Below are positions 9,440 to 19,305 of a DNA stretch of 64,000 nucleotides, in pieces. The DNA lies in assembly GCA_002729885.1 (NCBI GenBank), contig PBUB01000013.1, positions 31,758 through 95,757 on the forward strand. The letters run 5' to 3'. Position 1 is the first letter of the stretch, and each line of letters begins with the position of its first letter. Below the pieces are notes generated by a model. The model was not told the DNA's origin. It saw only the letters and a program-made list of their open reading frames with translations, and ran no database searches. A program made the position numbers and the translations under genes. This DNA comes from Spirochaetaceae bacterium (lineage in GTDB: Bacteria; Spirochaetota; Leptospiria; Leptospirales; Leptonemataceae).

Positions 9440-9553
9440 AATGGACTGGCGCATCATGAATCACTAGAACCCTGGCGAATGGCCTGGCGCATAATGAATC
9501 GCTAGAATCCTGGCGAATGGCCTGGAGCATCATAAATCGTCTGAAGAACGGTG
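9440..9553. repeat. 38-bp tandem repeat, about three copies
   Basis: Three head-to-tail units start at 9440, 9478 and 9516. The first two differ at a handful of positions. The third is close for its first 25 bases or so and then decays. Each unit contains CTGG(A/C)GCAT, ATGAATC and CTAGAA blocks. It fills most of the gap between the converging EAL gene and recD. Frames running through it have no recognisable product, so I treat it as non-coding. Role unknown: copy-number slippage, a protein binding array or a decayed repeat are all possible. Confidence 0.85.
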
Positions 9554-9625
9554 AGAGCCTGGTAAATAATCCGAACCTGGCTCGTTGCTTCGATGCAATA
9601 CACCTGGAGAAACGTGCCCGAAAGA

Positions 9626-11506
9626 TCAGGACAGTCCGGTTTCGCGCACAAGCCTGGTGCGGGATGCTTCAGCGATTTCAGAAGCCTTACCATACAGAAT
9701 GCATTTCTTGCGCGCCCTGGTCAGAGCTGTATAGAGCAGCTCACGATTCAATCTCTGTCTATCGCTGTGGCCGAGCAAATTTAGAACCACATCGTATTCA
9801 GATCCCTGAGATTTATGGATGGTATGGCAAAAGGCAGGCTCGTTTGACGGTAGAGCATCCCTCTGAAAGCTGCGAAGAGAGGTTTCTTTTGGATCATTGT
9901 TATCGGCTTCGGAAACAGAAGGGAAGAATCCCAGTAGCTCTCCGCCAGATGGTCCTACAATGCCGGTATCTCCATTGTAGAGCCTGCGAACATTGTCGTT
10001 TCTATGAAGCATGACCGGCATCCCGGAAAACCAGTCCGCATTGCCGGCAGGCGAAAACCGATCCATAATGATCTGACTGCAGGCCCGGTTCACCGACTCC
10101 ACTCCGAATGGACCCTTGCGTAACGGACTGAGGATCCGGGAACGATTCAAATTATGGAAAGCCATTGCTGGATCCAGGTCTCGGTCAAACAGTTGTGCAT
10201 CAACGTTTTGAAACCACTGCATCAATAGAAGGGATAGAGCTACCTCGTCTGAATCAATGAATACAACTCCCTCACCTTCCAGAAGATTATCCAGGGAATT
10301 GGATACGGATCGATTCTGGAGCGATTCTTCTGTGAGTTCTCCGTTTCGCAACCAGCCAGCAAAATCCATCAATTCGCCGCCAAAGCGATGGCTGCCTTGA
10401 AGAAAGACGGAAAACCAGGGATGCGTTTCCATTGCCCGGGGAAGATGGGGGTATTTCTGATGCAAACTGGAATAGATGTTACTGGCTTTCTTCCCGGCAG
10501 AGTCCACATCTTCCAGCCGCAGAAAATCCTGGATCACGGCACCGGCCTCCACCGAAGGTAGCTGATCTGGATCCCCCAGTAGAACAAGCGTCGTCTTTTC
10601 CGGATTCACAGCCTCCAGAAGCCTTCCCATCAGAGTAACATCTACCATGGACAATTCGTCCACGATGATCAGACGAGCCGGAAGAGGCAGGTTTGCATCG
10701 TGGTAGTAGCCAGCGGTACTGACTCCCAGCAATCGATGTATGGTACTGCTTTGCACCTTTCTGAGGGACTCCTCCAGAGAAAGCTCCCCTGAGTCCGGAT
10801 TGCCTTCCCTTCGTGCCCTCTGTTCCAGGCTTTCCAGTACTCGACTGGCTGCCCGTCCGGTGGGTGCGGCAATGCGAATCTCATCCGGCTGGATGCCGCA
10901 GCGCAATGCCAGTTTAAGTATGGCATAAATAGTAGAAGTCTTTCCAGAACCCGGACCACCGGTAATCAATGCCAGTGGCAGAGCTCCCGCTAATAGCACC
11001 GCATAGAGCTGCTCCGGTGTAAGCTCTGATCCCTCATCCAGCATTTTACTGAGACCATTCAGGACTGTGGACTCGTTCAGCAGCCCGGAATGTCCGGATC
11101 GTCTTTCAACAGATTCCAGGAATTTCTGCCGGTAATAGAAGTGCGCCTGAAAGAAGAGAAAGCCGTCTTTACAAATCAAGGGAACAAAGGGCACTTCGCC
11201 TGAACTGGACTCCTGCAGAATGCTACCGGGAGCGAAATCAGCGAATGGAATGGCCTGATCCAGCCACCAGTTCAGACCCTCCTCCGGCAAAGAATTACCC
11301 AGGATCTCTCTAATTCGGCTGGAGTCTCCAGCCACGGGGACACACAGGCTTCCCGAAGAGTTTGCCAGAAGTAACGTTAGAATCCAGAAAAGGCCTGCAT
11401 CGCCAGCATGTCCCATTTCCACCAGATCATCGCAGAGCTGCAAGCGATGCAGATCCAGCCAGCCCTCTTCACGAAATCGCTCCACCCAGGGATGTTCAGA
11501 CATCAA
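9626..11506 (-). CDS. recD: Exodeoxyribonuclease V subunit RecD (5'-3' helicase)
   Basis: The fast 5'-3' motor of RecBCD, which processes double-strand breaks; 626 residues. An N-terminal subunit-contact domain is followed by Walker A ITGGPGSGKTST (about 181-192), IAAPTGRAASR (motif Ia), STIHRLLG, IIVDELSMVD (Walker B), LLGDPDQLPSVEAG (motif III), and the C-terminal FCHTIHKSQGSEYD and ALTRARKK motifs of UvrD/Pif1-like helicases. It is the last gene of a leftward operon and its start overlaps the recB 3' end by 11 bp. Length and motif set are normal for RecD. Confidence 0.95.
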   Translation of the reverse strand: MMSEHPWVERFREEGWLDLHRLQLCDDLVEMGHAGDAGLFWILTLLLANSSGSLCVPVAGDSSRIREILGNSLPEEGLNWWLDQAIPFADFAPGSILQESSSGEVPFVPLICKDGFLFFQAHFYYRQKFLESVERRSGHSGLLNESTVLNGLSKMLDEGSELTPEQLYAVLLAGALPLALITGGPGSGKTSTIYAILKLALRCGIQPDEIRIAAPTGRAASRVLESLEQRARREGNPDSGELSLEESLRKVQSSTIHRLLGVSTAGYYHDANLPLPARLIIVDELSMVDVTLMGRLLEAVNPEKTTLVLLGDPDQLPSVEAGAVIQDFLRLEDVDSAGKKASNIYSSLHQKYPHLPRAMETHPWFSVFLQGSHRFGGELMDFAGWLRNGELTEESLQNRSVSNSLDNLLEGEGVVFIDSDEVALSLLLMQWFQNVDAQLFDRDLDPAMAFHNLNRSRILSPLRKGPFGVESVNRACSQIIMDRFSPAGNADWFSGMPVMLHRNDNVRRLYNGDTGIVGPSGGELLGFFPSVSEADNNDPKETSLRSFQRDALPSNEPAFCHTIHKSQGSEYDVVLNLLGHSDRQRLNRELLYTALTRARKKCILYGKASEIAEASRTRLVRETGLS

Positions 11507-14500
11507 GTTCCTCCGGGCTCAGATAGAGTATCCCCTCGGGCGATCCTGGTTGCATTCCACGGACAAATAGATAGTAAGCCCCCCCGAGATGCAGCGCAGG
11601 TTCAAAGCCAGGGATCACAGATTCCAGCCACTTTCGCATAGCCTGAAAATAGATTCTAGCCTGAACATCATACCGGTGATGTTTCATTTCCTTTTGTAAC
11701 TGCTCTGAATCATAGGAAGGCAGCCGATTCGTCTTCCAGTCCAGTAGATAGTAGCGATCATCTTTGCGAAAGATAAGATCCACGAAACCTCTCAAATAGA
11801 TTTCGCTGTATTGGCCGGGATCAATTCCAGAAATCCGTTGAATCTCTGCCGTATCCGATGACAGAAAGAACTCCATCTCTGCCAGCCGATCCGTCGCGGA
11901 CAGCTCTGCTAGAGGCATATCGCAGCCAGGAAGAGCGGCACTCAAAGTATTTTGAATCATTGTTTCCAGAGCCTGGATAAAGCCAGTATTCTCTGCCCTT
12001 TCCGGAAAGTATTGCCGGGCCCTTCGGATTACGATGGCTCGAAGCTCCTCATCTACCGAAGCAAAGTCTATGTCTTCCAGTATGCTATGTACCATCAGGC
12101 CAAAATCGATGCCCGCCGGAAGCTCTTCCGAAGATGAAGCGGACACTTCAGCACTGTCTGCATTGGTGGCCGGTATCCTTGCAGGAGAGAGCATTTCCTG
12201 CAGCTTTTCCTGCAGTGACCGACTTTCCAGACTCGAACCAATGCGACTGATGAGACTGCTAAATGAATGAATACCTTTCCTTTCGAAATCCAGCCGCAGC
12301 GATGGGGAATCAATCTGAAAGTCCTGCTGTGCCTCTGAAATACTGGGGGCAGTTTCCTCTGCATCGATGCCTGCAGAAGGGGCATTTCTAAATCGAATAA
12401 GCTCCTTCGCCGATTCCGTCTCCTGGATCTGCGAGAAGATCGGTTCCAGCACTTCCTTTTGTAGAGGATGAATGCTTTTTGCATCCGAAACGAAATATAC
12501 ATAGAGTTTGAGAGCAGCTCGGGTAAAAGCTACATAGGCCAGACGCCTATCCTCGTTCAGGCTTTCCAGTTTATGCAGCTCTACTCTCTGCTCATCATGA
12601 CTCAGACTGAGCTTCATTCCTTCCGTTCCCTGGTACCTGAGTATTTCCGGTGCCCCGGACTTTCCGGTAAATTGCAGCGCGCTGAATACCACCGGAAATT
12701 GCAGACCCTTGCTTGCATGAATAGTCATGATCGAAACTCCAGGGTTTTCCCTCTTTCGCCTCATTAAATCCTGCTGCACTTCGGCGCCATAGGCGGCCCG
12801 CTGAACATACTGAATCAATTCTTCCAGACTGCAGCCATAGCCAAGAGCATACTCCGAGAATTCCTCCAGCAATTGTAGAGTTACCGAGATGCGAGCTTCG
12901 TAGAGATGATTGGATTCTCGCTTCTGTAGAACGAAAGTGGATTCCATTAATTCGCGAAAGAAATTGGCCCAGCGACCGCCCAGAGCCAGCTCTCGCAGTT
13001 GATCCAGAATGCGAACCACCGGATGGTCCGAGCCTGGTTCAGCCAGGGAGGCCACGGAAACCACCGGAGCCGGGAAATAAGAAGTGAGACGTAGCTGTCT
13101 GTAATGACGGTTTAGATCTCTAAGACTGTGAAGTAGAACCAGGAATTCATAGGCAGGAACACTGGTGTAAAGCCCGGCTTCCTTGTAGATACTGCAGGGA
13201 ATGGATCGCTCTCGCAGGACTCTTTCAATAAGTCTGGCATCCCGGTTTCTGGATACAAGAATAGCCAGATCTTCGTAAACCAGGGTTCTGGATTTGTCCC
13301 TTTCCAGGAGATTCAGTTTGCCTGCAATGTTTCTAATATCGCCAGCAATAATCCGACCGGTTTCAAACATCCGATAGGTCTGATTCCCGGCATCTTTCAA
13401 ATCATGAACTTCTACGGGAGGGGCACCTGGCTCGCCTTCCCATTTCCATTTTCTTTTATCTTCCGGTGCAGCCTTCACAGAGTGATAGAGATCCCCGAAC
13501 CAGTTCTTATGAGAAAAGAAAGCATCGAATGCAGATAGTAATCCGGGAGAAGATCGGTAACTCAGAGCCAATCTTCCTTCCAGGCCGTTTTGAACAATGG
13601 CCTGCTGGGCCATTCCGTATGCAGAGATGTCTGCGCCTCTAAATCCATAGATGGATTGCTTGGGATCCCCCACAACAGTGATGGAAGCTCCCGGGTCTGG
13701 AACAAGATAGATGTGTTTGAAGATACTCCATTGAACAGGATCTGTATCCTGGAATTCATCAATGACTGCGAATGGAAATCTGCCCCGGAGTAATTCTGGT
13801 AACTCCGGCTGTCGCCGAACCTCTCGATCCACAAAGCGAAGCAGATCTTGAAATTCGAGGCTACGGTTATTTCGCTTCCATTGCGCAGTAATGTGGTCCA
13901 CCTGAAGACTGCACAGTTCCATGAATCGCTCATAGAACGGCCGGGAAAGGCGGACCATGGCCTCCCAGAGCTCAATCAATTCCAGCAAGAAGAAACCTGC
14001 TGCAGAATCCACCTTCTCCCAGGATGGATCTATAGAAGGACCCATGTTCTGGACCGACTGCTCCCCTGCACTCTGGAAAAGGGGCCAGAGATTTGCCGAC
14101 TCTGTCGGAACATTATCCAATAGATATTCCAGAAGTTGACGAATGGATTCCAGCCATGGAAGAGAAACACTTCTAATCCGAGTATTGAACTGTTTTCTGG
14201 CCGCAAAGATATCCTGGTATAGAACTCCCTCCTTTCCTGGAGGCCCCTGCAACCAGTGAGCGTCCATTTTCTCTTTTAGTCTTGAGGCTGCAAAGAGCAG
14301 ACTCTGATCCAGATCCATTATTCTCTGATTTAGATCCTGGATTCGTGCACGAATAGCCGGTTCAGTGGTTTCCGAAGCTTCGGTGGATGTAGCTCCAGGA
14401 TTTGTGCTGTTTTGCTCGTAGTACTGAAAGAGATCCTGCGCTTCTGGCTCTCGATCCAATTCTGGCTCTGGCTTCGTTTCTGATTCTGGCACTGCGTCGG

Positions 14501-15251
14501 ATTCTGTTTCTGGCCCTTTTTCTAATTCTTGTTTTGGCTCTGTTTTTGATTCCGATAGTATCTCTACCCCGGATGACAGGTTAGAGACATTGCCGTCCGA
14601 AAAATCCAGGGGCAGTCCCTCTTCGCGAATATGCTCCAGAAGATTGAGCAATTGCTGATCAAAGGCAAAGCTCTCTGAGCTATAGCCTCTCCTGTAATCG
14701 AAGAATCCGGATATGCTCAGAGCAAGAGGGAGTCGGTGTTCGAACCAGCTCAGAAGGTATTTTCGGACTGTCTCTGCAAGAGCCTCCTGACGAAGTAAAT
14801 CGTTCTGTTCGATCTTAAAGTCCGCATCCCCGGCCAGACCGGTGGTGCGAATTATATGATTACAGAAGCCATGAATGGTAAAAATACAGGCAGAATCAAA
14901 GCGCTTCAAAGCTCGATTCGCCCTTTTTCGCATTTCCAATTCATCGGCTCCGGCCGGCAATCGAACAGTTAGACTCTCAATTCCTTCCTTCACAAACCTG
15001 GCCAGTCTCTGTCGAATCCGAATTTTTAGCTCTCCGGTGGCCTTTTCTGTAAAGGTTAGAACCAGAACCTCATGAATCTCAGGTACCTTATGTTTTTCGC
15101 TGCCCTGAAGATGCGCGCCATGCAATATCCAGAAAAGCACCTGCTCCTCTATAAAGTGAGTCTTGCCAGTGCCCGCGGATGCCTCGATAATGCGATGGTG
15201 ACCGCTTCCCAGAAAAGCCGGATCATAGGGATCACAGAAGCGATCAGTCAT
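11496..15251 (-). CDS. recB: Exodeoxyribonuclease V subunit RecB (3'-5' helicase and nuclease)
   Basis: The 3'-5' helicase/nuclease subunit of RecBCD; 1251 residues, close to E. coli RecB. Motifs in order: Walker A EASAGTGKT near residue 24, LVLTFTEKAT, TIHGFC, VIDEFQDTDPVQW (Walker B), VVGDPKQSIYGFRGAD, MTIHASKGLQFP, and AYVAFTRAALKLY. The C-terminal nuclease has GLMVHSILED, then GFVDLIFRKD and YYLLDWKTN, which match the acidic and Lys catalytic residues. Residues about 230-285 are a Glu/Pro/Ser-rich low-complexity insert. The start overlaps recC by four bases. Confidence 0.96.
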   Translation of the reverse strand: MTDRFCDPYDPAFLGSGHHRIIEASAGTGKTHFIEEQVLFWILHGAHLQGSEKHKVPEIHEVLVLTFTEKATGELKIRIRQRLARFVKEGIESLTVRLPAGADELEMRKRANRALKRFDSACIFTIHGFCNHIIRTTGLAGDADFKIEQNDLLRQEALAETVRKYLLSWFEHRLPLALSISGFFDYRRGYSSESFAFDQQLLNLLEHIREEGLPLDFSDGNVSNLSSGVEILSESKTEPKQELEKGPETESDAVPESETKPEPELDREPEAQDLFQYYEQNSTNPGATSTEASETTEPAIRARIQDLNQRIMDLDQSLLFAASRLKEKMDAHWLQGPPGKEGVLYQDIFAARKQFNTRIRSVSLPWLESIRQLLEYLLDNVPTESANLWPLFQSAGEQSVQNMGPSIDPSWEKVDSAAGFFLLELIELWEAMVRLSRPFYERFMELCSLQVDHITAQWKRNNRSLEFQDLLRFVDREVRRQPELPELLRGRFPFAVIDEFQDTDPVQWSIFKHIYLVPDPGASITVVGDPKQSIYGFRGADISAYGMAQQAIVQNGLEGRLALSYRSSPGLLSAFDAFFSHKNWFGDLYHSVKAAPEDKRKWKWEGEPGAPPVEVHDLKDAGNQTYRMFETGRIIAGDIRNIAGKLNLLERDKSRTLVYEDLAILVSRNRDARLIERVLRERSIPCSIYKEAGLYTSVPAYEFLVLLHSLRDLNRHYRQLRLTSYFPAPVVSVASLAEPGSDHPVVRILDQLRELALGGRWANFFRELMESTFVLQKRESNHLYEARISVTLQLLEEFSEYALGYGCSLEELIQYVQRAAYGAEVQQDLMRRKRENPGVSIMTIHASKGLQFPVVFSALQFTGKSGAPEILRYQGTEGMKLSLSHDEQRVELHKLESLNEDRRLAYVAFTRAALKLYVYFVSDAKSIHPLQKEVLEPIFSQIQETESAKELIRFRNAPSAGIDAEETAPSISEAQQDFQIDSPSLRLDFERKGIHSFSSLISRIGSSLESRSLQEKLQEMLSPARIPATNADSAEVSASSSEELPAGIDFGLMVHSILEDIDFASVDEELRAIVIRRARQYFPERAENTGFIQALETMIQNTLSAALPGCDMPLAELSATDRLAEMEFFLSSDTAEIQRISGIDPGQYSEIYLRGFVDLIFRKDDRYYLLDWKTNRLPSYDSEQLQKEMKHHRYDVQARIYFQAMRKWLESVIPGFEPALHLGGAYYLFVRGMQPGSPEGILYLSPEELDV
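14441..14553. repeat. Degenerate short repeats inside recB encoding an acidic Glu/Pro linker
   Basis: On the plus strand this stretch is built of decayed six-base units close to TCTGGC and TCTGAT. On the recB strand it encodes about 35 residues of alternating Glu, Pro, Ser, Lys and Thr (for example PESETKPEPELDREPEAQ). It interrupts the helicase between the first motor motifs and Walker B, at about residues 233-270. The frame stays open throughout. It looks like a minisatellite-type expansion tolerated in a surface loop. Confidence 0.7.
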
Positions 15252-18200
15252 TGCCAGACCTCTTCGATTCTACTTCGCATCTGAATTCTGCGCTCTAGAG
15301 CTGACTCATCCGATGGATGGTTTCTGGACTGAAGGATCAACTCCATAAGTTGGCTGGCATCCAGTTTTTCCATGACCATTCCAAGTACGGGATGCGAAGA
15401 GTCCTGTAACTCCTGCCAGGAATCCAGAAGCAACTCTTCCAGGTGAAGATCGGTCATTTCTTCTTCCTGCTGAAAAGCTTCGTAAAACATTAGCGGGCCA
15501 TAGAACTGCAACTCATCGCAAATATATTCCGCCATTTGTTGTAGCTCAGCGAGCGGGACTCTTAAATGGAAGCTCTCCACCTTTCCTTCGCCGGCCAGGG
15601 AAATGAAATGCACTTGATGATTCAACTCCAGCCCCCGATGCAAGGCGAAGAAAAGAAGATTCAAGAATGCAACAGTCAATCCACTGGCATCCACCCTTCC
15701 GGTTCCAGAGAACAGAAAGGTCTTGCTGGCTTCGGAATAAAAAGGAATAGTAAAATGGAATTCCATGCCCCTCAGGGACAGAGGCGTAGTCATCTGCATG
15801 AAAGGCAGCGGTTGGATTGGAGGTCGTAGAGATGAAATATAGAGTCCCTTATCCTGAAGGGCTACAAGATCTGGATTCTCCAGGGCCAGAAATGGCTGAC
15901 TGCGGACTATTGACTCTCGGTCCAGTTCTGCGAAAAAGTCAGCAGGTGCAGCCCCACGGGCCATCTCATTGCTGTAGCATTCTTCCAGGAGCTCGCGATA
16001 TCTGGATCTCTGTCCCAGATAATGCGGCGCCAACCCCAGAAGCAGGTACTTCAGGTTTTTCCTTTCCCGGGAGATCAGTCGATAGGGTTCATCCGACACA
16101 TCTGCAGAATCTTCCTTCCTCAGCGGATAGGCATTTAGCTTGAATTCAAGAAAGGCACGCAGTGGCTCTGTAAATATTCGAGCCAGCTGATGGGCCCTAT
16201 AGCTTTTTCTATAAAGACTCACTTCCTGTAGTGGCTCATCCAGTGGGTTGCCGCTTCGTATCTCACTGTGCCATCGTTCCTTTAAGACACTAACATGCAG
16301 AGGATCCAGCACAGGACGATTCTTGTAAGCATCCGAAATCCAGAGAGCAGGTAGCGACTCTCTGGCACCTTCGGCCAGGAAATCTTCCAGCTCGAGAATG
16401 ACCGAGGAAGGCTGAAATTCGTCGTCTCTGGCAAGATCCTTTCCAACATAACTCAGAATCAGTCCATCTTCGAAACTGGTAAGTCCTTCCAGAAACAGAA
16501 ACCGGTTCCCATCCGGAAGAGATGAATCACCGGGTAGCCTGAAATTTCTTCTTAAGTCCTCAGGATGAATTACAGGAAATCCTGGAAAGTCTCCTTCCTT
16601 CAAACCGGCAACGTAGAGATATCGAAATGGTATAGGCCGCATGGGCTGCAATGCAGATACAGTGATTCCCTGCACCAGGTAATCTCCAATACCACCCGCC
16701 ACCTCTTTGAGCGATTCCAGTACCCATTCCCTGGCCATCAGAGGATCGGGCTGAATGTCCAGGCGATGACAGTCCTCGGAGGCTGATGCCAGCGCTTCCA
16801 TTAATGCCAGATAAATGCGTCCTTCCTGTCTATCTTCCACACTTATAAAGGTCTGAATGAGTTCTCGGATCACAGAAAATGGATCGGTGGAGCACTGGAT
16901 GTCTTTGCGAAACTGTTCCAGTCTTTTCAGGAATTCCCATAATCTTGCAAAGAGCTCAGAATCATAAATCCCCGGACCGGCCGGCAGATATCCCTGGAAT
17001 TCGCCTGGCCCCACCATCACTTCTGAAAGACGCAATCGACGGAGTCCGTGTTTCCAGGAGTGTACGGGAAATATGCTGTCTTCGCTTCCGCGAAAGATAT
17101 TCAGTTCATCCACCTTGTCCAGGAGAGCCTCATAATCATCGGACCGAATCTCCCATTTCTGGCGAATCAATGGATTGGACAATAGATGGAATACATTTCT
17201 TCGATCCAGGGGCTGATCAAATTTCAGAATGGTTCTCAGTGCATCCCCCAGGCGGCTGGTTTCTCTGGCGGAGAAATCCGTTAGATTGAAGGGTAGCTGC
17301 TTTCGACCTCCGAATACATACTCAAAGTGGGCCCTGTAACGATGCATGGTGGGAACAAGAATACCTATATCCTCTGGCTTAAGAGAATCATCGGCGGCCA
17401 GCTTGAGCAAGATATCATCGTGAATGAATTCTATCTCCTTTCGCATCCCAGGCGCTTCAACAATACGAACGTCCGATTTTTTACTCAGTAGCTGAAGCAC
17501 TCCCGGGGTTTTGTTCCCGGGAAACCTGTGCCATTCCAGGTCACTGTTGTTTTCCTGAAGGAATGTCTGGCCCAGGCGAAATAGGTACAGTAGCTCAAGA
17601 CCATCCCTCTGAAAATTGTATTCCTGCTCGCTCAGTTGCGAATGCTCCACGATGAGAGCATCCTCATCTAATCTTGTCTTGAATTCCGGGGCTGGAACGG
17701 ATTGCCAGGAAGAGCCCTGGGGTATTTGAAGGGCACCGGCAAATACATCGAACAGGAAGATTCGCACCGGGAAATGCAATGACAGTCGAAGTAGAATAGA
17801 TAGATGCAACCGCGACATCCTGGACATTCCAAAAACATAGAGTGGATCTGAATCAAAGTCTTCGCTCTCCAGGGCCAGACCTGCCAGTTCGGTAAAGGAA
17901 AGATAGCCGGCTTCATGCAATCGCCCAAGGCTGTCCTGATACAATCGCTTTTGTTCCCGATAATGAGAGTCTTCTGCATCCAGAGAGAGGTGGCTTTCCA
18001 GCTGGAAAATATCCGGCTCCAGTGCGGTGGGACTGGTCTTCAGCTCCTGCTGCCAGGCGCGGATCATGGGATTTCTATGATATTCGTAGTCTCTAAATAG
18101 ATAAGTTAGATGGGAAGCCCGGCGATAGATTTCCAGGGAATCCCCGGGAGCCCGAGTATCTTGCTGCAAAGCCTGGATGAGAGCCCATAGCTGAAGACTG

Positions 18201-18445
18201 GCCGGCGCCTGCTTACGGGCAGAATGGGCCAGAATCGATGATATTCCCTGCTCCAGGTACTGAAAGTTAAGGTTGGCCGCTACACCCTGACGCCTGGCCA
18301 ATTGCATCTGCATCCAGCGACGAAGGTTTCGGTTGGGCACCAGAATCCTGGGTGCGCGCAACGGATCTGAATGCTTTTGAAGCTGGGATTGCAGTTTCTG
18401 CAACAGATGTTCAAGACTATCCGCAATGTAGAGCTTCATACTCAC
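15248..18445 (-). CDS. recC: Exodeoxyribonuclease V subunit RecC (Chi-recognition subunit)
   Basis: The scaffold and Chi-scanning subunit of RecBCD; 1065 residues. It opens with the family-typical LYIADSLEHLL, then ILVPNRNLRRWMQMQLA and GVAANLNF near residues 30-60. Other typical segments are DDILLKLAADDS, DIGILVPTMHRYR, LPFNLTD and GITVSALQPMRPIPFRYLYVAGL. Helicase motifs are decayed and there is no Walker A, as expected of RecC. The order recC-recB-recD with 4- and 11-base overlaps supports stoichiometric co-expression. Upstream, an SDR gene ends 32 bp before the start. Confidence 0.95.
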   Translation of the reverse strand: MSMKLYIADSLEHLLQKLQSQLQKHSDPLRAPRILVPNRNLRRWMQMQLARRQGVAANLNFQYLEQGISSILAHSARKQAPASLQLWALIQALQQDTRAPGDSLEIYRRASHLTYLFRDYEYHRNPMIRAWQQELKTSPTALEPDIFQLESHLSLDAEDSHYREQKRLYQDSLGRLHEAGYLSFTELAGLALESEDFDSDPLYVFGMSRMSRLHLSILLRLSLHFPVRIFLFDVFAGALQIPQGSSWQSVPAPEFKTRLDEDALIVEHSQLSEQEYNFQRDGLELLYLFRLGQTFLQENNSDLEWHRFPGNKTPGVLQLLSKKSDVRIVEAPGMRKEIEFIHDDILLKLAADDSLKPEDIGILVPTMHRYRAHFEYVFGGRKQLPFNLTDFSARETSRLGDALRTILKFDQPLDRRNVFHLLSNPLIRQKWEIRSDDYEALLDKVDELNIFRGSEDSIFPVHSWKHGLRRLRLSEVMVGPGEFQGYLPAGPGIYDSELFARLWEFLKRLEQFRKDIQCSTDPFSVIRELIQTFISVEDRQEGRIYLALMEALASASEDCHRLDIQPDPLMAREWVLESLKEVAGGIGDYLVQGITVSALQPMRPIPFRYLYVAGLKEGDFPGFPVIHPEDLRRNFRLPGDSSLPDGNRFLFLEGLTSFEDGLILSYVGKDLARDDEFQPSSVILELEDFLAEGARESLPALWISDAYKNRPVLDPLHVSVLKERWHSEIRSGNPLDEPLQEVSLYRKSYRAHQLARIFTEPLRAFLEFKLNAYPLRKEDSADVSDEPYRLISRERKNLKYLLLGLAPHYLGQRSRYRELLEECYSNEMARGAAPADFFAELDRESIVRSQPFLALENPDLVALQDKGLYISSLRPPIQPLPFMQMTTPLSLRGMEFHFTIPFYSEASKTFLFSGTGRVDASGLTVAFLNLLFFALHRGLELNHQVHFISLAGEGKVESFHLRVPLAELQQMAEYICDELQFYGPLMFYEAFQQEEEMTDLHLEELLLDSWQELQDSSHPVLGMVMEKLDASQLMELILQSRNHPSDESALERRIQMRSRIEEVWQ

Positions 18446-18477
18446 CTGTACAGAATACCAGCTCTATGTGACAGAAA

Positions 18478-19275
18478 TCAGGTAGCGATGGGATGCTTGC
18501 CCCGGGCCACCTGACGACGACTGAGAAAATGGATTACATCCGGCATCCAGCGCGATCCAAAGTAAGAAAGCCTGGCCATCAAACCGGGCAAATATCTTCT
18601 TTTGCGCTTTTCCATGGCTCGCACCATACCAGCCACAACTTTGTCAGGATCATCCACAAGCCAGGAAGGAATGCTGGAGGACCGATCTTCGCCGTAACCC
18701 GGGGAATCCAGAATCGCCGTTTTTGTAAAGAAAGGATGGATGTTCAGCACTCGAATATTTCGACCGGCCAGTTCCTGATCCAGAACATCGCCCAGGGAGC
18801 GTATGCCCCATTTGCTCACGACGTAGGATGCCAGGCCTGCCGGGGCCAGAACGCCGGCCACGGAGGAAATATGAACTATCATTCCGTTGCTATTGATGCG
18901 ATCATGCAAACCGTGGGTAATGCGAATGGGAGCCAGAAGATTGATGGCCAGTACCCGCTCTGTCTCCTCCAGAGGAACATTTTGGAAGGATCCCTTACGT
19001 GCAATCCCTGCATTATGGATTACCATGTCCAGATCACCCAGTTTCTTGATAGCGGTCCGAACCAGCTTCTTGCAACCTGCTTCCGTGGAAAGATCACAGT
19101 TCTCGGAGTAGACCTCACCGTTGGATACACTCTTGATCTCCTCCAGAAATCCAGGACTAACCTTTAAATCTGCCAGCAGCAATGTGGCGCCGCGAACTGA
19201 TAGCTGCCTTGCAAGTCTGGAGCCAAATCCGCCGGTAGCTCCTGTCAGTAGAATCTTCTTTCCCGTCCAGTCCAT
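18478..19275 (-). CDS. Short-chain dehydrogenase/reductase upstream of recCBD
   Basis: NAD(P)-dependent oxidoreductase of the classical SDR family; about 265 residues. The N-terminus has KKILLTGATGGFGSRLA (TGxxxGxG cofactor site), then VIHNAGIA (NAG motif), HISSVAG and YVVSK (catalytic Ser, Tyr, Lys). I prefer the ATG at 19275 (MDWTGKK), which has an AAGGA upstream; a GTG at 19299 would add eight residues. The C-terminus has a basic segment (EKRKRRYLPG), seen in SDRs acting on lipids or long-chain ketones. Substrate unknown. It sits between a membrane protein gene (6- or 30-bp gap depending on start) and recC (32 bp), apparently in one operon. Confidence 0.85.
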   Translation of the reverse strand: MDWTGKKILLTGATGGFGSRLARQLSVRGATLLLADLKVSPGFLEEIKSVSNGEVYSENCDLSTEAGCKKLVRTAIKKLGDLDMVIHNAGIARKGSFQNVPLEETERVLAINLLAPIRITHGLHDRINSNGMIVHISSVAGVLAPAGLASYVVSKWGIRSLGDVLDQELAGRNIRVLNIHPFFTKTAILDSPGYGEDRSSSIPSWLVDDPDKVVAGMVRAMEKRKRRYLPGLMARLSYFGSRWMPDVIHFLSRRQVARGKHPIAT

Positions 19276-19305
19276 TCGTTGAAACCATCCTTCGGCCACA
19301 GAGAG

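Noticed and set aside
9440..9553. CRISPR-like array
   Set aside because: Direct tandem copies with no unique spacers between them and no cas gene in the window.
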